This document shows, piece after piece, positions 1-6,051 of a DNA stretch of 7,663 nucleotides. The notes under the pieces are model-generated. The model saw only the letters and a list, made by a program, of their open reading frames with translations. It ran no database searches and was not told the DNA's origin. The stretch's first letter is position 1. Every line of letters begins with the position of its first letter. The position numbers were made by a program, and so were the translations under genes. This stretch comes from JAAYAY01 sp964429355. GTDB taxonomy: Bacteria; Planctomycetota; Planctomycetia; Pirellulales; Thermoguttaceae. Where the stretch lies: assembly GCA_964429355.1 (NCBI GenBank), contig CAYSCH010000430.1, positions 1 through 7,663 of the forward strand. The letters run 5' to 3'.

Positions 1-1
1 G

Positions 2-727
2 ATCCTGGGCGAACTGGCCGTCATTACCCCTGGCGGATCGAAGTGCATCGTGGCGCTCAACAAGAATACAGGACAGCCCGTCTGGGCCAGCAGCGGTTTC
101 GAGGCCGGCGCCCAGTACGGTTCCTGCTATGCCTTCGAGTTCGGTGGTGTGCCGGTCATCGCGGCGGGCACCCATGGGGGACTCGTTGGTGTGGATGGGC
201 GAAATGGCCGGGCTATCTTCTCGAATCCCTTCGCCGCCGGGAACACCGCCAGTTGCCCCACGCCAGTGGCTGCCGACGGGCGTGTCTTCTGGGCCGCCGG
301 GTATGGCAAAGGGGGTATCTGCATGAAGCTCGAAGGGGCCCGCGATCGGATCACCGCCCAAGAGGCCTGGACCACCGGCGACATGGACTGCCACCATGGC
401 GGCTACATCATCCACGAAGGCCATATCTACGGCAACAATGGCGGCCGGGGATGGGCTTGCATCGAGCTGGCCACCGGAAAGACCGTGTGGCAGGAAAAGG
501 GCGTCGGCAAAGGTTCCGTCTGTTTCGCCGACGGCATGCTCTACCTGTTCAGCGAGAACGGTGGAACAGCAGCCCTCGCTACCTGCTCCCCTTCAGGCCT
601 CGAAATGCGTGGCGAGTTCAGCGTCGAAGGCGAAGAAAACAGTTGGGCTCACCCGGTTGTCATCGGCGGCCGGCTCTACCTCCGCTATGCCGACAACCTC
701 TACTGCTTCAACGTCAAAGCCGAGTGA
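2..727 (+). CDS. PQQ-like beta-propeller repeat protein, C-terminal part (5' end outside window)
   Basis: The frame is open from the first bases and ends at TGA 725-727, giving 241 visible residues; the N-terminus is missing. The GTG at position 50 is only an internal valine codon, because coding sense continues upstream of it (ILGELAVITPGG). The sequence shows repeated beta-propeller blade signatures of the PQQ-like (BamB/quinoprotein-like) type: ALNKNTGQPVWAS, GVDGRNGRAIF, CIELATGKTVWQEKG, and a closing strand GGRLYLRYADNLYCFNV. The alternation of 'vvadGrvy' strands with 'd..tGk.vW' strands is the family hallmark. In planctomycetes such proteins are numerous and usually exported; many bind no PQQ and act as scaffolds, so enzymatic function cannot be assigned. 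Several cysteines (for example in GSCYAF and DMDCHHGG) are visible, but I cannot assign them a role. The gene is convergent with the GlcG-family gene, 110 bp away. Family assignment is firm; substrate and localisation are unknown. Confidence 0.88.
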   Translation: MLGELAVITPGGSKCIVALNKNTGQPVWASSGFEAGAQYGSCYAFEFGGVPVIAAGTHGGLVGVDGRNGRAIFSNPFAAGNTASCPTPVAADGRVFWAAGYGKGGICMKLEGARDRITAQEAWTTGDMDCHHGGYIIHEGHIYGNNGGRGWACIELATGKTVWQEKGVGKGSVCFADGMLYLFSENGGTAALATCSPSGLEMRGEFSVEGEENSWAHPVVIGGRLYLRYADNLYCFNVKAE

Positions 728-837
728 ACACTCCCTCCCGTCTCTGGCTCGAAAGTTCCGTATTGGCAACAAAGCCCCCCATCCACGCAACGCGGATCGC
801 GGCGTTTCCCCTCGCAAACCCGTGACCGATTTTGCCC

Positions 838-1242
838 TCACCGCACCGCTTCCGCACCGGCCGAAGCTACGGCGTGATCGTTTTCGACGAGGCTCCCGGA
901 AACGCCGATGGCACCGATGACCTCACCGGCCGCGTTCCTGATGGGAACACCTCCCGGAAACGTGATCAGGCCGCCGTTGGACACCTCGATCTGGTACAAA
1001 GAACCTCCCGGCTGCGACAGGCTGCCCACATCGCCCGTGTTCATGTCGAAGAAACGGGCAGTCCGCGCCTTCTTGATCGAGATGTCGATCGAGCCGAGCC
1101 AGGCGTCGTCCATGCGCGCGAACGCCTTGAGATTCGCGCCGGCATCGACGACGGCAATGTTCATTCTCCCGTCAAGGGAGACGGCCTTCGCTTGAGCGGC
1201 CGCAACCGCGTTCCGGGCCTGTTCCAAGGTGATGTTCGACAT
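838..1242 (-). CDS. GlcG/HbpS-family heme-binding-type protein (DUF336)
   Basis: This is a complete 134-residue protein, close to the usual length of the family. It begins MSNITLEQARNAVAAAQAKA and carries the family features in order: an N-terminal helix, the strand NIAVVDAGANLKAFARMD (about 26-43), the helix SIDISIKKARTARFF (49-63), SQPGGSLY (73-80), the GGLITFPGGVPIR segment (87-99), and the GEVIGAIGVSG strand (103-113) followed by a C-terminal helix. Family members include GlcG, encoded with glycolate oxidase genes in E. coli, and HbpS, an extracellular heme-binding protein of Streptomyces. Here there are no glycolate genes next to it and no signal peptide, so a cytoplasmic small-ligand or heme-binding role is only an inference. 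The start is set by an AGGAG 8 nt upstream of the ATG. The frame is open for 56 more codons upstream, but that extension is low-complexity and unlike the family. It is divergent from the DUF1559 gene and convergent with the PQQ-like gene. Confidence 0.9.
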   Translation of the reverse strand: MSNITLEQARNAVAAAQAKAVSLDGRMNIAVVDAGANLKAFARMDDAWLGSIDISIKKARTARFFDMNTGDVGSLSQPGGSLYQIEVSNGGLITFPGGVPIRNAAGEVIGAIGVSGSLVENDHAVASAGAEAVR

Positions 1243-1250
1243 GATTCTGG

Positions 1251-1255
1251 CTCCT
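1251..1255 (-). promoter_or_regulatory. Ribosome binding site fixing the GlcG-family start
   Basis: On the minus strand AGGAG sits 8 nt before the ATG at 1242-1240. It decides between this start and several upstream in-frame starts, the farthest at 1410, which have no comparable site. Strong Shine-Dalgarno matches are otherwise scarce in this window. Confidence 0.6.
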
Positions 1256-1345
1256 GGAGGGTCTGACGGGGTAGCTTCTTTTCGCTCGCCCGCCCAGGGG
1301 CGGCGATCCGGTGGAGTGGGGGGAGAATGCCCGCGTTTGACCAGC

Positions 1346-1374
1346 ATCCTACGGAGACCATCGTACAGATTCAA
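1346..1374 (-). promoter_or_regulatory. Candidate sigma70-type promoter for the GlcG-family gene
   Basis: Read on the minus strand, TTGAAT (1374-1369) and TAGGAT (1351-1346) are separated by 17 nt. Each box matches the bacterial consensus at 4 of 6 positions, with ideal spacing. Transcription would start near 1339, leaving a leader of about 100 nt. That leader contains a short GC-rich inverted repeat, CCGCCC-AG-GGGCGG (1290-1303). The call is based on motif and spacing only; chance matches of this quality occur, and planctomycete promoters are poorly defined. Confidence 0.3.
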
Positions 1375-1588
1375 GCACTCGATTGCCGGTCCAGCCCCTG
1401 CCCTGTACACTGCGTCTGCCAGGCCTGCCCGGGTTTCCCTCTGACACTTTGGCTCTGGGAGAAACCAAGAACGCGCAAAGCAACTGCTTCCGGAACTGAA
1501 GATTCAGGTCGGCAGGGGCATCGCGAAGCACGCCCCGGAGAATCGCCAAACCGGTCCGTCGGGATGATGAATAGGGGCACACAGAGCT

Positions 1589-2572
1589 GTGACTGACCAA
1601 CCGGAACCCAAGAGCCAGTTCCAAAACTCCAGAGAAGGCCTCCCACGCGTGAAACTGAACCGCCTCGGCGACAGTCGTGGGATCGACTCCGAATCTGCCC
1701 CACCAACCAACGGATCCTGGCAATTCAGTTTGCGAACACTCTTCGCATTGCCCCTGTTCGTGGGTGTCTTCTTTGCCCTGGTGCACTGGGTAGGCGTTTG
1801 CCTGGCAGTCCTGCCGGCCATTCTGGTCGGGTTACTTCTTGCATGCTGCTATGCCCCGGCACGCGATTACGCCAGAAGACTGCTGGGTATCTGCTTCTTC
1901 TTTGCGGTGATCGCCTTTCTCCTTCCCGCGTTCCCGCATTCAGGGGAAGCAGCTCGGAGATGTCAGTGCTGCAACAACCTCAAGCAGATTGCGCTCGGTC
2001 TTCAGAATTACCACGATGCCTACGGCAACTTCCCGCCCGCCTTCGTCGCCGACGAGAACGGCAAGCCCATGCACAGTTGGCGCGTACTGATCCTACCGTT
2101 CATCGAACAGGATCCTCTCTACCAAATGTACGACTTCAGCGAACCTTGGGACGGTCCCAAGAACCGAACGATCTCTTCGACGGCTCCATCCGTCTTCTAC
2201 TGTCCATCCGATCCAGCCGGATACACAACGAACACGAGCTACGTCTTGATTACCGGCGAAGAAACTGGATGGACCGACGACAACTGCCCACGCCTCGACG
2301 ACTTCGTTGACGGTCTGTCCGAAACGATAATGCTCGCGGAAATCGCCAATTCGAACATCCACTGGATGGAACCACGAGACCTGACCTTGAGTCAGGCCAT
2401 GCGGGGCATCAACGCCCCGGTTGGTGTCTGCATCTCCTCACACCACCCGAATGGTGCCAACGTTGCTTGTGCCGACGGCAGCGTTCACTTCCTCCCCAAT
2501 ACTCTCCCCGCCTCGGAAATCAGGGCCCTCATTACCATTGCCGGAGGTGAACGAATCAATCGCGACAGGTAG
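1589..2572 (+). CDS. DUF1559 domain protein with N-terminal membrane segments
   Basis: The product has 327 residues and starts with GTG, the first possible start after an in-frame stop at 1568-1570; GTG 1649 is an alternative. Residues 1-44 are polar. A planctomycete-style FSLRT motif (46-50) leads into two tightly packed hydrophobic stretches (about 51-88), and a third follows at 99-115. The DUF1559 core then begins: CNNLKQIALGLQNYHDAYG (128-146), FPPAF (148-152), SWRVLILPFIEQDPLYQMYD (163-182), and FYCPSDP (203-209). The C-terminal H-x9-DG signature is exact (H286 to D296-G297). DUF1559 proteins are greatly expanded in planctomycetes, and most carry a type IV prepilin-like leader of the FTLIELL type. 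This one lacks it, so processing by a prepilin peptidase is not expected and it is more likely an inner-membrane protein. The molecular role of DUF1559 is unknown. Third codon positions look less GC-rich than in the beta-helix gene. No clear RBS is visible. Confidence 0.9.
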   Translation: MTDQPEPKSQFQNSREGLPRVKLNRLGDSRGIDSESAPPTNGSWQFSLRTLFALPLFVGVFFALVHWVGVCLAVLPAILVGLLLACCYAPARDYARRLLGICFFFAVIAFLLPAFPHSGEAARRCQCCNNLKQIALGLQNYHDAYGNFPPAFVADENGKPMHSWRVLILPFIEQDPLYQMYDFSEPWDGPKNRTISSTAPSVFYCPSDPAGYTTNTSYVLITGEETGWTDDNCPRLDDFVDGLSETIMLAEIANSNIHWMEPRDLTLSQAMRGINAPVGVCISSHHPNGANVACADGSVHFLPNTLPASEIRALITIAGGERINRDR

Positions 2573-2605
2573 TGCCAGAGAGATAGGCGTTGGGACTGCC
2601 CAGCG

Positions 2606-2635
2606 TTTGGACTGCGGTGACTCGTCACCGCTTTC
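2606..2635 (+). repeat. Left copy of the palindromic (CGDSSP-type) repeat
   Basis: TTTGGACT, then GCGGTGAC-TC-GTCACCGC (2614-2631), then TTTC. It differs from the right copy at two positions, one on each side of the palindrome. The palindrome lies 42 nt after the DUF1559 stop. Confidence 0.85.
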
Positions 2636-2636
2636 T
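2614..2636 (+). terminator. Possible intrinsic terminator of the DUF1559 gene, formed by the left repeat
   Basis: The palindrome can fold as a 7-bp GC-rich stem GCGGTGA/TCACCGC with a CTCG loop, directly followed by TTTCT. Its position 42 nt after the stop codon is suitable. The T-tract is short and interrupted, so efficiency may be modest. No other terminator-like hairpin is evident behind this gene. Confidence 0.4.
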
Positions 2637-2822
2637 ATCAGCGCACGCGTCCCACCTGAAGCAATCTTCAATTGAGCGATAAGGCGTTCCACCTCGTTGA
2701 GTTGAAGTTGATTGGATTCGCCGAGACGGTTTGTCAGACGAACGATGGTGACCGGTACTCCCAGCATAGGGTGACTCTTCTTCAAGAGGGATGGCTCTTG
2801 AAAGTGAAACCGTGTGTTAAAG

Positions 2823-2852
2823 GAACGCGGTGACGAGTCACCGCACTCCAAA
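2823..2852 (-). repeat. Right copy of the palindromic repeat, inverted
   Basis: On the minus strand it reads TTTGGAGT, then GCGGTGAC-TC-GTCACCGC (plus-strand 2827-2844), then GTTC. The arms are identical to the left copy. Confidence 0.85.
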
Positions 2853-3004
2853 ACGTATTCTGCCGAAACCATTGCGGCCTCCGTCTGCGGGACGGTATCC
2901 TGTACCCAGCTATCCAATGACGCTGTCGAGCCCGGGGCAAGCCCACGCGGCTATCGGCGTCGTCGGCATGCCCCCTGCTCAGCCTTCCCTCCTGGAGTAC
3001 TGCC

Positions 3005-5116
3005 ATGTTTCGCGCGACGCTCCCCCTCCTCGTTCTCGTCAGCGTTTCGACGGCTTTTGCCGCCGAGTTCTACGTCGCCCCCACTGGCAGCGACAACGAC
3101 TCGGGCACGCAAACCGCCCCGCTGGCCACGCTCGAGGGTGCGCGTGATGCGATCCGGGCTTTCAAGGCTAAAGGCTTACCTCCCGAGCCGATTCGTGTGA
3201 TCGTGGCCGACGGCCGGTATGCCCTCACCAAGGCGCTCGTTCTGCAGCCGCAGGACAGCGGCACCGACCTGACGCCGATCCGCTACGAAGCCGCGCCCGG
3301 CGCACTACCCGTCTTCTCCGGCGGCCGCGCGATCACGGGCTGGAGGCAAGGGCCCGGCGGAATCTGGACAACCAAAGTCGACGAGGTCGCCGCCGGCGAC
3401 TGGTACTTCGAGCAACTCTTCGTCAACGGTCGCCGCGCCACCCGGGCGCGAACACCCAACGAGTTCTACCTCTATATCCAGGACGTTCACGAAGACGTAA
3501 TCGAGGCCGGCTCGCCCCGGCAACACAAACAGGCCAGGCAGACCGTCGTGATGCGGCCGGAAGACTTCCCGATCCTGGCCGGGCTCTCCCCCGAGGAACT
3601 CCATGACGTCAACTTCATGGTCTACCACAAGTGGGACAATACCCGCCGATTCGTCGATCGGCTCGACACGGAACAACAGGCCCTGGTCACCAGTGGCAGG
3701 GGCATGAAGTCGTGGAACGCCTGGACCCGCAACACGTGCTACCATCTGGAAAATTTCCCCGGCGCCCTCGACGCGCCGGGCGAGTGGTTTCTCGGCCGCG
3801 ACGGCCTGCTCTCCTACTACCCGCTCCCCGGCGAAGACATGAGCCAAGCCGAGGTGGTGGCCCCGGTCGTCGATCGGTTCCTCCTCATCCAGGGCGATCC
3901 GGCCGCCGAAAAGTTCGTTGACCATGTCACCTTCAAAGGCCTCGCCTTCCGTCACGCCCAGTGGCTCACTCCGCCCGGCGGATTCGAAGCCGCCCAGGCG
4001 GCCTCGCCGATCGAGGCCGTCGTAATGGCTGACGGCGCACGGAACGTGACCATCGAAGATTGCCACTTCGGTCACCTCGGTATCTACGCCGTGTGGTTCC
4101 GCAAGGGCTGCCGCGATTGCACCCTTACCCGCTGCTTCCTTCACGACTTCGGCGCCGGAGGCGTTCGCATCGGCGAGGGGGAGATTGCCGCCTCCGAGCC
4201 GGAACTCACCAGCCGCATCACCGTCGACAACAACATCCTCCGCGGCGGCGGGCGGATCTTCCCTTGCGCCGTCGGCGTGTGGATCGGCCACAGCCCCGAC
4301 AATACCGTGACCCACAACGAAATCGCCGACCTTTACTACACCGGTATCTCCGTGGGCTGGCGCTGGGGCTACAATAGCAGCCTCGCCAAGCGAAACCTGA
4401 TCGCGTTCAACCACGTCCACCACATCGGTTGGGGTGTGCTCAGCGACATGGGGGGTATCTACACCCTAGGCCCGTCGGAAGGCACCCAGGTTGTGAACAA
4501 CGTGTTTCACGATATCTACGCCTACAGCTACGGCGGCTGGGGCCTCTACACGGACGAAGGCAGCTCGAATATCCTCTTCGAAAACAACCTGGTCTACCGG
4601 GTCAAGTCGGGTGGCTTCCACCAGCACTATGGCCGCGAGAACATCGTCCGCAACAACATCCTGGCCTTCAGCAAGCAGCAGCAGCTCCAGGCCACCCGGG
4701 TGGAAGAGCATCTCTCCTTCACCTTCGAAAACAACATCGTCTACTGGGACACCGGCACGCTTCTTTCCAGCCGTTGGGACCAGGTAAAAACGATCACCCG
4801 CAACAACTGCTACTGGCAGGCTGCCGCGGTGCCCTTTGATTTCTCCGGCAAGTCGCTCGCCGAGTGGCAGGCCGCCGGCCACGATGAGGGCTCGATCGTC
4901 GCGGATCCCAAGTTCCGGAACCCGGCCGAACTCGATTTCCACCTTGCCGACGACTCGCCCGCTCTGAAACTCGGCTTCAAACCCTTCGACTCCGCGAAGG
5001 CCGGCGTCTATGGCGATCCCAAGTGGATCGCGTTGGCCGGCGACGCCACCTTCCCGCCCCTCAAGATCGCGCCCGAACCGCCGCCGCTGGTGATCCGCGA
5101 CGATATTGAACGCTAG
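3005..5116 (+). CDS. Secreted right-handed beta-helix protein, GH141-like
   Basis: This 703-residue protein has a signal peptide (MFRATLPLLVLVSVSTAFA, probable cleavage after A19). The ATG has a GGAG 7 nt upstream. Residues 21-50 (FYVAPTGSDNDSG...ATLEGARDAI) and 65-110 (IRVIVADGRY..., the DSGT motif, FSGGRAITGW) are typical of large beta-helix carbohydrate-active enzymes. Then come WYFEQLFVNGRRATRARTPN (133-152) and a series of helix coils rich in 'NN.i' asparagine ladders between about 305 and 605. The best-marked block is VLSDMGGIYTLGP (478-490), SYGGWGLYTDEGSSN (508-522) and GGFHQHYG (536-543). The overall pattern resembles glycoside hydrolase family 141, whose known members act on alpha-L-fucosides of rhamnogalacturonan II or on xylan. 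D481 and D517 are plausible catalytic acids, by inference. The likely site of action is the periplasm or outside the cell. Substrate is unknown; no other polysaccharide-degradation genes are in view. GC-rich third positions suggest a long-resident gene. Confidence 0.88.
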   Translation: MFRATLPLLVLVSVSTAFAAEFYVAPTGSDNDSGTQTAPLATLEGARDAIRAFKAKGLPPEPIRVIVADGRYALTKALVLQPQDSGTDLTPIRYEAAPGALPVFSGGRAITGWRQGPGGIWTTKVDEVAAGDWYFEQLFVNGRRATRARTPNEFYLYIQDVHEDVIEAGSPRQHKQARQTVVMRPEDFPILAGLSPEELHDVNFMVYHKWDNTRRFVDRLDTEQQALVTSGRGMKSWNAWTRNTCYHLENFPGALDAPGEWFLGRDGLLSYYPLPGEDMSQAEVVAPVVDRFLLIQGDPAAEKFVDHVTFKGLAFRHAQWLTPPGGFEAAQAASPIEAVVMADGARNVTIEDCHFGHLGIYAVWFRKGCRDCTLTRCFLHDFGAGGVRIGEGEIAASEPELTSRITVDNNILRGGGRIFPCAVGVWIGHSPDNTVTHNEIADLYYTGISVGWRWGYNSSLAKRNLIAFNHVHHIGWGVLSDMGGIYTLGPSEGTQVVNNVFHDIYAYSYGGWGLYTDEGSSNILFENNLVYRVKSGGFHQHYGRENIVRNNILAFSKQQQLQATRVEEHLSFTFENNIVYWDTGTLLSSRWDQVKTITRNNCYWQAAAVPFDFSGKSLAEWQAAGHDEGSIVADPKFRNPAELDFHLADDSPALKLGFKPFDSAKAGVYGDPKWIALAGDATFPPLKIAPEPPPLVIRDDIER

Positions 5117-6047
5117 AAGCCGGGCGACGCATCTCCAGCGACTGCTCGACGAGACAGGGATCGCCTACGACACCCTCCGGCTCACCACCCAGCCCGGCAC
5201 CGGGGGCTGGTGCGTCAGTCTGGCCACCGATTTTCTCGAGACCGCCGGACGACTGCTGGAAGCCGAACCGCGGAGTGGCGCCTTCGGCGTCGGCGAGCTC
5301 TACCTGAAGCGCAGAGGTCTCGACGAGGCACTCCGCCGAGCATTCACGTGGCTCAACGCCAAGGTTGTGGTGTTCGATACTCGGGCCGCCAGCGTGGATT
5401 ACCACACTTGGTGGTTTCGGGCCTCGCTGACTTCTGAAGACCGCTGGGAAACGCGGCTGGCCTTGACCATCAACTCGGCTACGGGCGCGGAAGTCGAATT
5501 GCCCGACCCGCTGGCCCTCTGGGAACTCCAGCCGAGGTCGGCGGCCAGTCGCAAGGCTCCTGCGACTTACTCACGGGCAGTCGCCCGTGCGCTCCCCCGC
5601 ATCAAGGCCACGGCCGAGGACTTCTTCCGCCGCATGGATGGCCAGATCGATCGCGACCGGCGGCGGCTCCGCGAGTACTACGGGGCGCTCCTGAAGGAAG
5701 CCGATCGCAAGAAACCCCGCGGCGGATCTGCACCCGATCCGGAGAAGACCGCCGAGCGGAAACGGGCGGTCGAACTGGAACTTCGCCGCAAGCTGGCCGA
5801 ACTCGACGAACGCTACGCGATTGACGGACTGTTGGAGCCGCTGGTGCTCATCTGCACGGAAATTCCGGGCCTGGACGTCGACCTCTCAGTCCACCGCAAA
5901 CGGAACTCGAAACGGCACACGGTCTACTGGAACCCCTTGCTGAAGGCCTTCGAGCCGATGTCGTCCGCCCGCTGCGGCAACAATGCCTTTGCCGTGGCCT
6001 TCACCGACGACGAGGTCGAGCCCCTTTGCGCCGACTGCTGGCACTGA
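5106..6047 (+). CDS. Protein of unknown function, coiled coil with possible C-terminal metal site
   Basis: The frame codes for up to 313 residues. The only start upstream of the first conserved-looking segment is TTG 5106, 15 nt after an in-frame TGA at 5091-5093. It overlaps the end of the beta-helix gene by 11 nt, which suggests translational coupling, although the exact start is uncertain. No signal peptide or membrane segment is visible, so it is probably cytoplasmic. Residues 1-145 look alpha/beta (GVGELYLKRRGLDEALRRAF; then AKVVVFDTRAASVDYHTWWF). Residues 155-237 are a long charged helix or coiled coil (DRDRRRLREYYGALLKEADR...ELELRRKLAELDERYA). Residues 240-285 form a beta-like segment ending HTVYWNPLLKAFEP. 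The tail carries C290 and CADCWH (C308, C311, H313). The arrangement vaguely recalls hypothetical proteins that I remember near SNF2-type helicase genes and that end in a CxxC...CxxC site; this is from memory and unverified, and no helicase is in view. Function is not assignable. Confidence 0.75.
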   Translation: MNARSRATHLQRLLDETGIAYDTLRLTTQPGTGGWCVSLATDFLETAGRLLEAEPRSGAFGVGELYLKRRGLDEALRRAFTWLNAKVVVFDTRAASVDYHTWWFRASLTSEDRWETRLALTINSATGAEVELPDPLALWELQPRSAASRKAPATYSRAVARALPRIKATAEDFFRRMDGQIDRDRRRLREYYGALLKEADRKKPRGGSAPDPEKTAERKRAVELELRRKLAELDERYAIDGLLEPLVLICTEIPGLDVDLSVHRKRNSKRHTVYWNPLLKAFEPMSSARCGNNAFAVAFTDDEVEPLCADCWH

Positions 6048-6051
6048 TATT

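Larger units (their letters stand above)
1243..1588. other. Divergent intergenic region
   Basis: These 346 bp separate the divergent GlcG-family and DUF1559 genes. They contain the RBS and candidate promoter of the former, the leader inverted repeat at 1290-1303, and an imperfect hairpin at 1432-1466 (GGTTTC pairing with GAAACC, extended by a bulged CC/GG step, with a loop of about 17 nt). I find no convincing promoter facing the DUF1559 gene. Frames that are open here on either strand lack recognisable protein features. Confidence 0.6.
2438..2767 (-). other. Minus-strand open frame starting inside the element (doubtful gene)
   Basis: The frame from ATG 2767 reads MLGVPVTIVRLTNRLGESNQ and continues into QLNEVERLIAQLKIA: a short beta-like stretch, then an amphipathic helix. 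This looks more protein-like than a random frame. After about 35 residues it runs through the left repeat (SGDESPQSKR) and then antisense to the end of the DUF1559 gene, where it reads like a shadow. The frame is also open upstream of 2767 through the right repeat. It could be the remnant of a short gene captured between the repeats, or coincidence. I do not recognise the family and see no RBS. Confidence 0.15.
2606..2852. mobile_element. MITE-like element bounded by inverted 30-nt palindromic repeats
   Basis: Two 30-nt copies at 2606-2635 and 2823-2852 face each other in inverted orientation and match at 28 of 30 positions. Each contains a perfect palindrome with arms GCGGTGAC and GTCACCGC around two central bases. 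Weaker similarity extends about 12-15 nt further inward. The ends, a length near 250 bp, the lack of a transposase and the intergenic position fit a miniature inverted-repeat element or a REP-like pair. From memory, and not checked here, translations of this palindrome (CGDSSP) recur in planctomycete hypothetical proteins, which suggests a dispersed repeat. I see no clear target-site duplication at either end, so true mobility is inferred. The alternative is two independent solo repeats that happen to lie 187 bp apart. Confidence 0.5.
2573..3004. other. Intergenic region carrying a repeat element
   Basis: These 432 bp lie between the DUF1559 stop and the beta-helix start and hold the MITE-like element described separately. 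Between the element and the next gene (2853-3004) I see only a weak promoter-like pair, TTGCGG (2872-2877) and TATCCT (2896-2901) with 18 nt between, and a GGAG 7 nt before the next ATG. The frames open across this region look like shadows, apart from the minus-strand one listed within the element. Confidence 0.6.

Noticed and set aside
789..806. Inverted repeat AACGC...GCGTT between the convergent PQQ-like and GlcG-family genes, as a terminator
   Set aside because: The stem is only 5 bp with competing inner pairings and no real T-tract. The position is suitable but the structure is too weak to call.
43..920. Other long + frames overlapping the PQQ-like gene and its downstream gap
   Set aside because: They are Arg/Pro/Ser-rich frame shadows of the PQQ-like gene with no recognisable motifs.
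1243..1410. A 56-residue N-terminal extension of the GlcG-family protein
   Set aside because: The extension is Pro/Arg-rich and unlike the family, while the shorter start at 1242 has an AGGAG at ideal spacing and begins exactly where the family domain begins.
2872..2901. TTGCGG-18-TATCCT as the promoter of the beta-helix gene
   Set aside because: Only 3 and 4 of 6 consensus positions match and the spacing is long; too weak to list as a feature in GC-rich DNA.
2782..3006. Small frames on both strands just before the beta-helix gene
   Set aside because: They cross the palindromic repeat, are Arg/His/Pro-rich, and have no RBS or recognisable domain.
3305..4423. A 372-codon open frame antisense to the beta-helix gene
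   Set aside because: It mirrors the GC-rich third codon positions of the real gene. The product is Val/Ala/Gly/Asp-rich with no domain, and the sense strand has a signal peptide and clear family motifs.
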